Source of the DNA: QHXW01 sp035297145
Lineage (GTDB): Bacteria; Acidobacteriota; Terriglobia; Bryobacterales; Bryobacteraceae
Direction: 5' to 3'
Assembly (NCBI GenBank): GCA_035297145.1
Contig: DATGZN010000090.1
Location: forward strand, 1-7,527
DNA: 7,527 bases
Positions 6,267 through 7,527 of the stretch are shown one piece after another. The position numbers were made by a program, and so were the translations under genes. The notes beneath the pieces were generated by a model. It was given only the letters and a program-made list of their open reading frames with translations, was not told the origin of the DNA and did no database searches. The stretch's first letter is position 1. The number at the start of each line of letters is the position of its first letter.

Positions 6267-6762
6267 ACGGGCATTTTTTCACTAGCGGCGTACCGTCGTC
6301 GGCCGCGGCGAGCAGCGCTTTTTCCTGAGGGGTGACGACAGAAGTTGCTCCTGTTGCTGCCGGCCCCGCTTCCGCGACATTTGTGGGCGGGTCCGGCGTT
6401 CCCGCAGCTTGCGCCATTGCCGAAGAAACCCTGCCCATGCCGCTATCCGGCGATACGGTTGACCCTGCGCCCACGTCGCCGATGATGACCGTGGGACAAC
6501 CGAGCACAATCACGCCGCCGTGAACGGTCGGATCGCCCAGGCGAGCTGCCATCATGTTCCCGATGATCACGGTCGGCGAGCCCATGAGAATCGTGTCAGG
6601 CGGGCCGACACAAGTGGCCATATCTCCGACGCGCGCGGCGGGAAGGAAGCCGATCAGAACAGTCGGGCAACCCGGTGGAAGAATCGGTCCACCCACATGA
6701 GGCACCAACACAGTGACCTGGGGGCAAGTATGCATGTCGGTCACACGCGCAGCCGGCGGCAA
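6253..6762 (-). CDS. PAAR-domain T6SS spike tip protein
   Basis: The 169-residue protein has a PAAR domain in residues 1-95, which forms the sharp tip on the VgrG trimer. Three PAAR-type motifs are visible: PAAR (3-6), PAAR (41-44) and MAAR (71-74). They alternate with three PTVxIG hairpins (33-38, 63-68, 90-95). Likely zinc ligands include H11, C13, C51 and H81. Residues 96-169 are an Ala/Pro/Thr-rich extension ending in a charged segment (TPQEKALLAAADDGTPLVKK, 144-163). No toxin motif is seen there, so it is more likely a docking tail for adaptor or cargo. The start is TTG at 6762: it gives the canonical beginning, directly at the first PAAR motif, with AAAGGAG 10 nt upstream. The nearby ATG at 6770 is in another frame and stops after nine codons. 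VgrG ends 33 nt upstream. Confidence 0.92.
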   Translation of the reverse strand: MPPAARVTDMHTCPQVTVLVPHVGGPILPPGCPTVLIGFLPAARVGDMATCVGPPDTILMGSPTVIIGNMMAARLGDPTVHGGVIVLGCPTVIIGDVGAGSTVSPDSGMGRVSSAMAQAAGTPDPPTNVAEAGPAATGATSVVTPQEKALLAAADDGTPLVKKCPYANH

Positions 6763-6772
6763 GAGTTCATTT

Positions 6773-6779
6773 CTCCTTT
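6773..6779 (-). promoter_or_regulatory. Ribosome binding site supporting the TTG start of the PAAR gene
   Basis: AAAGGAG on the minus strand stands 10 nt before TTG at 6762. The ATG at 6770 is only 2 nt from it, too close for efficient initiation, and lies out of frame. This decides the PAAR start. Confidence 0.6.
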
Positions 6780-6795
6780 CCTGAGAGTTCCTGGA

Positions 6796-7527
6796 TCATG
6801 ACTTTCCATAGCTGTCGAGACCCAGGATATCCGGGGCCTCCGGAGAAGTGGTCTGGCAGGGCGTTCCCGAACCGGCGGCGCCACCGCTGTTAATGTTCAC
6901 CAGAGTTCCCTGGATAGTGACCCCGGTGGGACCGATATCCACAAATCCGCCGGGGCCGATAAGAGAAAGTTGCATGCCGGCTTCGATGATGACCTTCTGC
7001 CCGCCCGTCAGGTGGATCTCCTGGCCCGAGTCCAGTACATAAACCGTCGCGACCTGCTCGTGCCGCTTCCCTCCGACGGTGTGAGACATGTCGCCGCCAA
7101 TCTCCTCGGAGAACTTACCCGCCACCTTAGCATTCTTATCGGAGCCGACGGACTCGGTCTGCTTCTGTGCAACGCTCAGCGTAAGGTTCCGGCCCACATA
7201 TTGCGTTGCGTCGTTTTCCACGCTCTTCAGCAGATCTTTCTCAGCGTGAATGAATATCTGTTCACTGCCCATCTTGTCTTCAAAGCGGATCTCATTGAAG
7301 TTGTTGACGCCGCCCTTCAGACTGCTGCGCGATTTGATGCCGCTTTGGGTTTTGTTGTCGGGTAGGGTATAGGGCGGCATTTGCTCGGCGTTATAGACGC
7401 TGCCAACGATGATCGGCTGGTCCGGATCGCCTTCCAGGAAATCGACGATCACTTCCTGGCCGATGCGCGGAATGTGGATCATGCCCCACTGTTTGCCGGC
7501 CCAAGGAGTGCCTACGCGGACCCAACA
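6796..7527 (-). CDS. vgrG: T6SS VgrG spike protein (C-terminal part, 5' end outside the window)
   Basis: The frame is open to the window edge, giving the last 243 residues. It begins CWVRVGTPWAGKQWGMIHIP, followed by RIGQEVIVDFLEGDPDQPII, the gp5-like OB-fold block characteristic of VgrG. The phage gp5/gp27-like N-terminal half is off the edge. Next comes the repetitive beta-helix needle (IFIHAEKDLLKSVENDA, then NLTLSV, QTESVG, FSEEIGG and SHTVGG strands). A Gly-rich part with VDIGPTGVTIQGTLVNINSG follows, then a short tail PDILGLDSYGKS. No extra C-terminal effector domain is attached, so this is a structural spike that needs separate cargo. VgrG trimers are pushed by the contractile sheath into target cells and carry PAAR and adaptor-loaded effectors. 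The three genes that follow on the same strand supply these parts. Confidence 0.95.
   Translation of the reverse strand, partial: CWVRVGTPWAGKQWGMIHIPRIGQEVIVDFLEGDPDQPIIVGSVYNAEQMPPYTLPDNKTQSGIKSRSSLKGGVNNFNEIRFEDKMGSEQIFIHAEKDLLKSVENDATQYVGRNLTLSVAQKQTESVGSDKNAKVAGKFSEEIGGDMSHTVGGKRHEQVATVYVLDSGQEIHLTGGQKVIIEAGMQLSLIGPGGFVDIGPTGVTIQGTLVNINSGGAAGSGTPCQTTSPEAPDILGLDSYGKS

Overview
The window reads almost entirely on the minus strand, so transcription runs from position 7527 towards 1. It is a GC-rich bacterial accessory region built around a type VI secretion (T6SS) spike cluster. The mix of a VgrG/PAAR/DUF4123 set with a DUF1080 protein and a PA14-domain protein suggests a soil acidobacterium of the Solibacter/Bryobacter type. 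That is an inference from gene content; the window has no taxonomic marker.

In transcription order, the right half holds: a VgrG spike protein whose 5' part lies outside the window (7527-6796); a PAAR tip protein that starts at TTG (6762-6253); a DUF4123 adaptor/chaperone (6266-5310) overlapping the PAAR gene by 14 nt; and a 692-residue protein (5313-3235) that overlaps the adaptor by an ATGA junction. Its position directly after the adaptor makes this last protein the likely cargo effector. It has an N-terminal cysteine cluster, a transthyretin-like beta domain, about five hydrophobic segments, a C-terminal M23-type metallopeptidase domain with all expected metal and catalytic residues, and a Pro/Gly/Ser-rich tail. 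The simplest reading is a T6SS-delivered peptidoglycan endopeptidase of unusual architecture.

The middle holds a 551-codon frame (3190-1535) that joins an exported DUF1080 (3-keto-disaccharide hydrolase-like) module to a cytoplasmic-type NmrA-like NAD(P)-binding module with no stop codon between them. It is followed by a small secreted PA14-domain protein (1464-841).

The left end holds a 46-residue peptide with a textbook double-glycine leader (629-489). Fourteen nucleotides later comes a class I SAM-dependent methyltransferase that is cut short after about 110 recognisable residues (474-61). At the very edge is the ribosome binding site and first codons of another minus-strand gene (8-1). 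The 211-nt gap at 630-840 shows no convincing promoter or terminator apart from the ribosome binding site of the small peptide. No tRNA, rRNA, CRISPR array, insertion sequence or transposase gene is visible.

A plausible combined picture: the VgrG-PAAR spike is loaded through the DUF4123 adaptor with the membrane/M23 protein. No dedicated immunity gene is recognisable, although two exported proteins lie immediately downstream of the effector.
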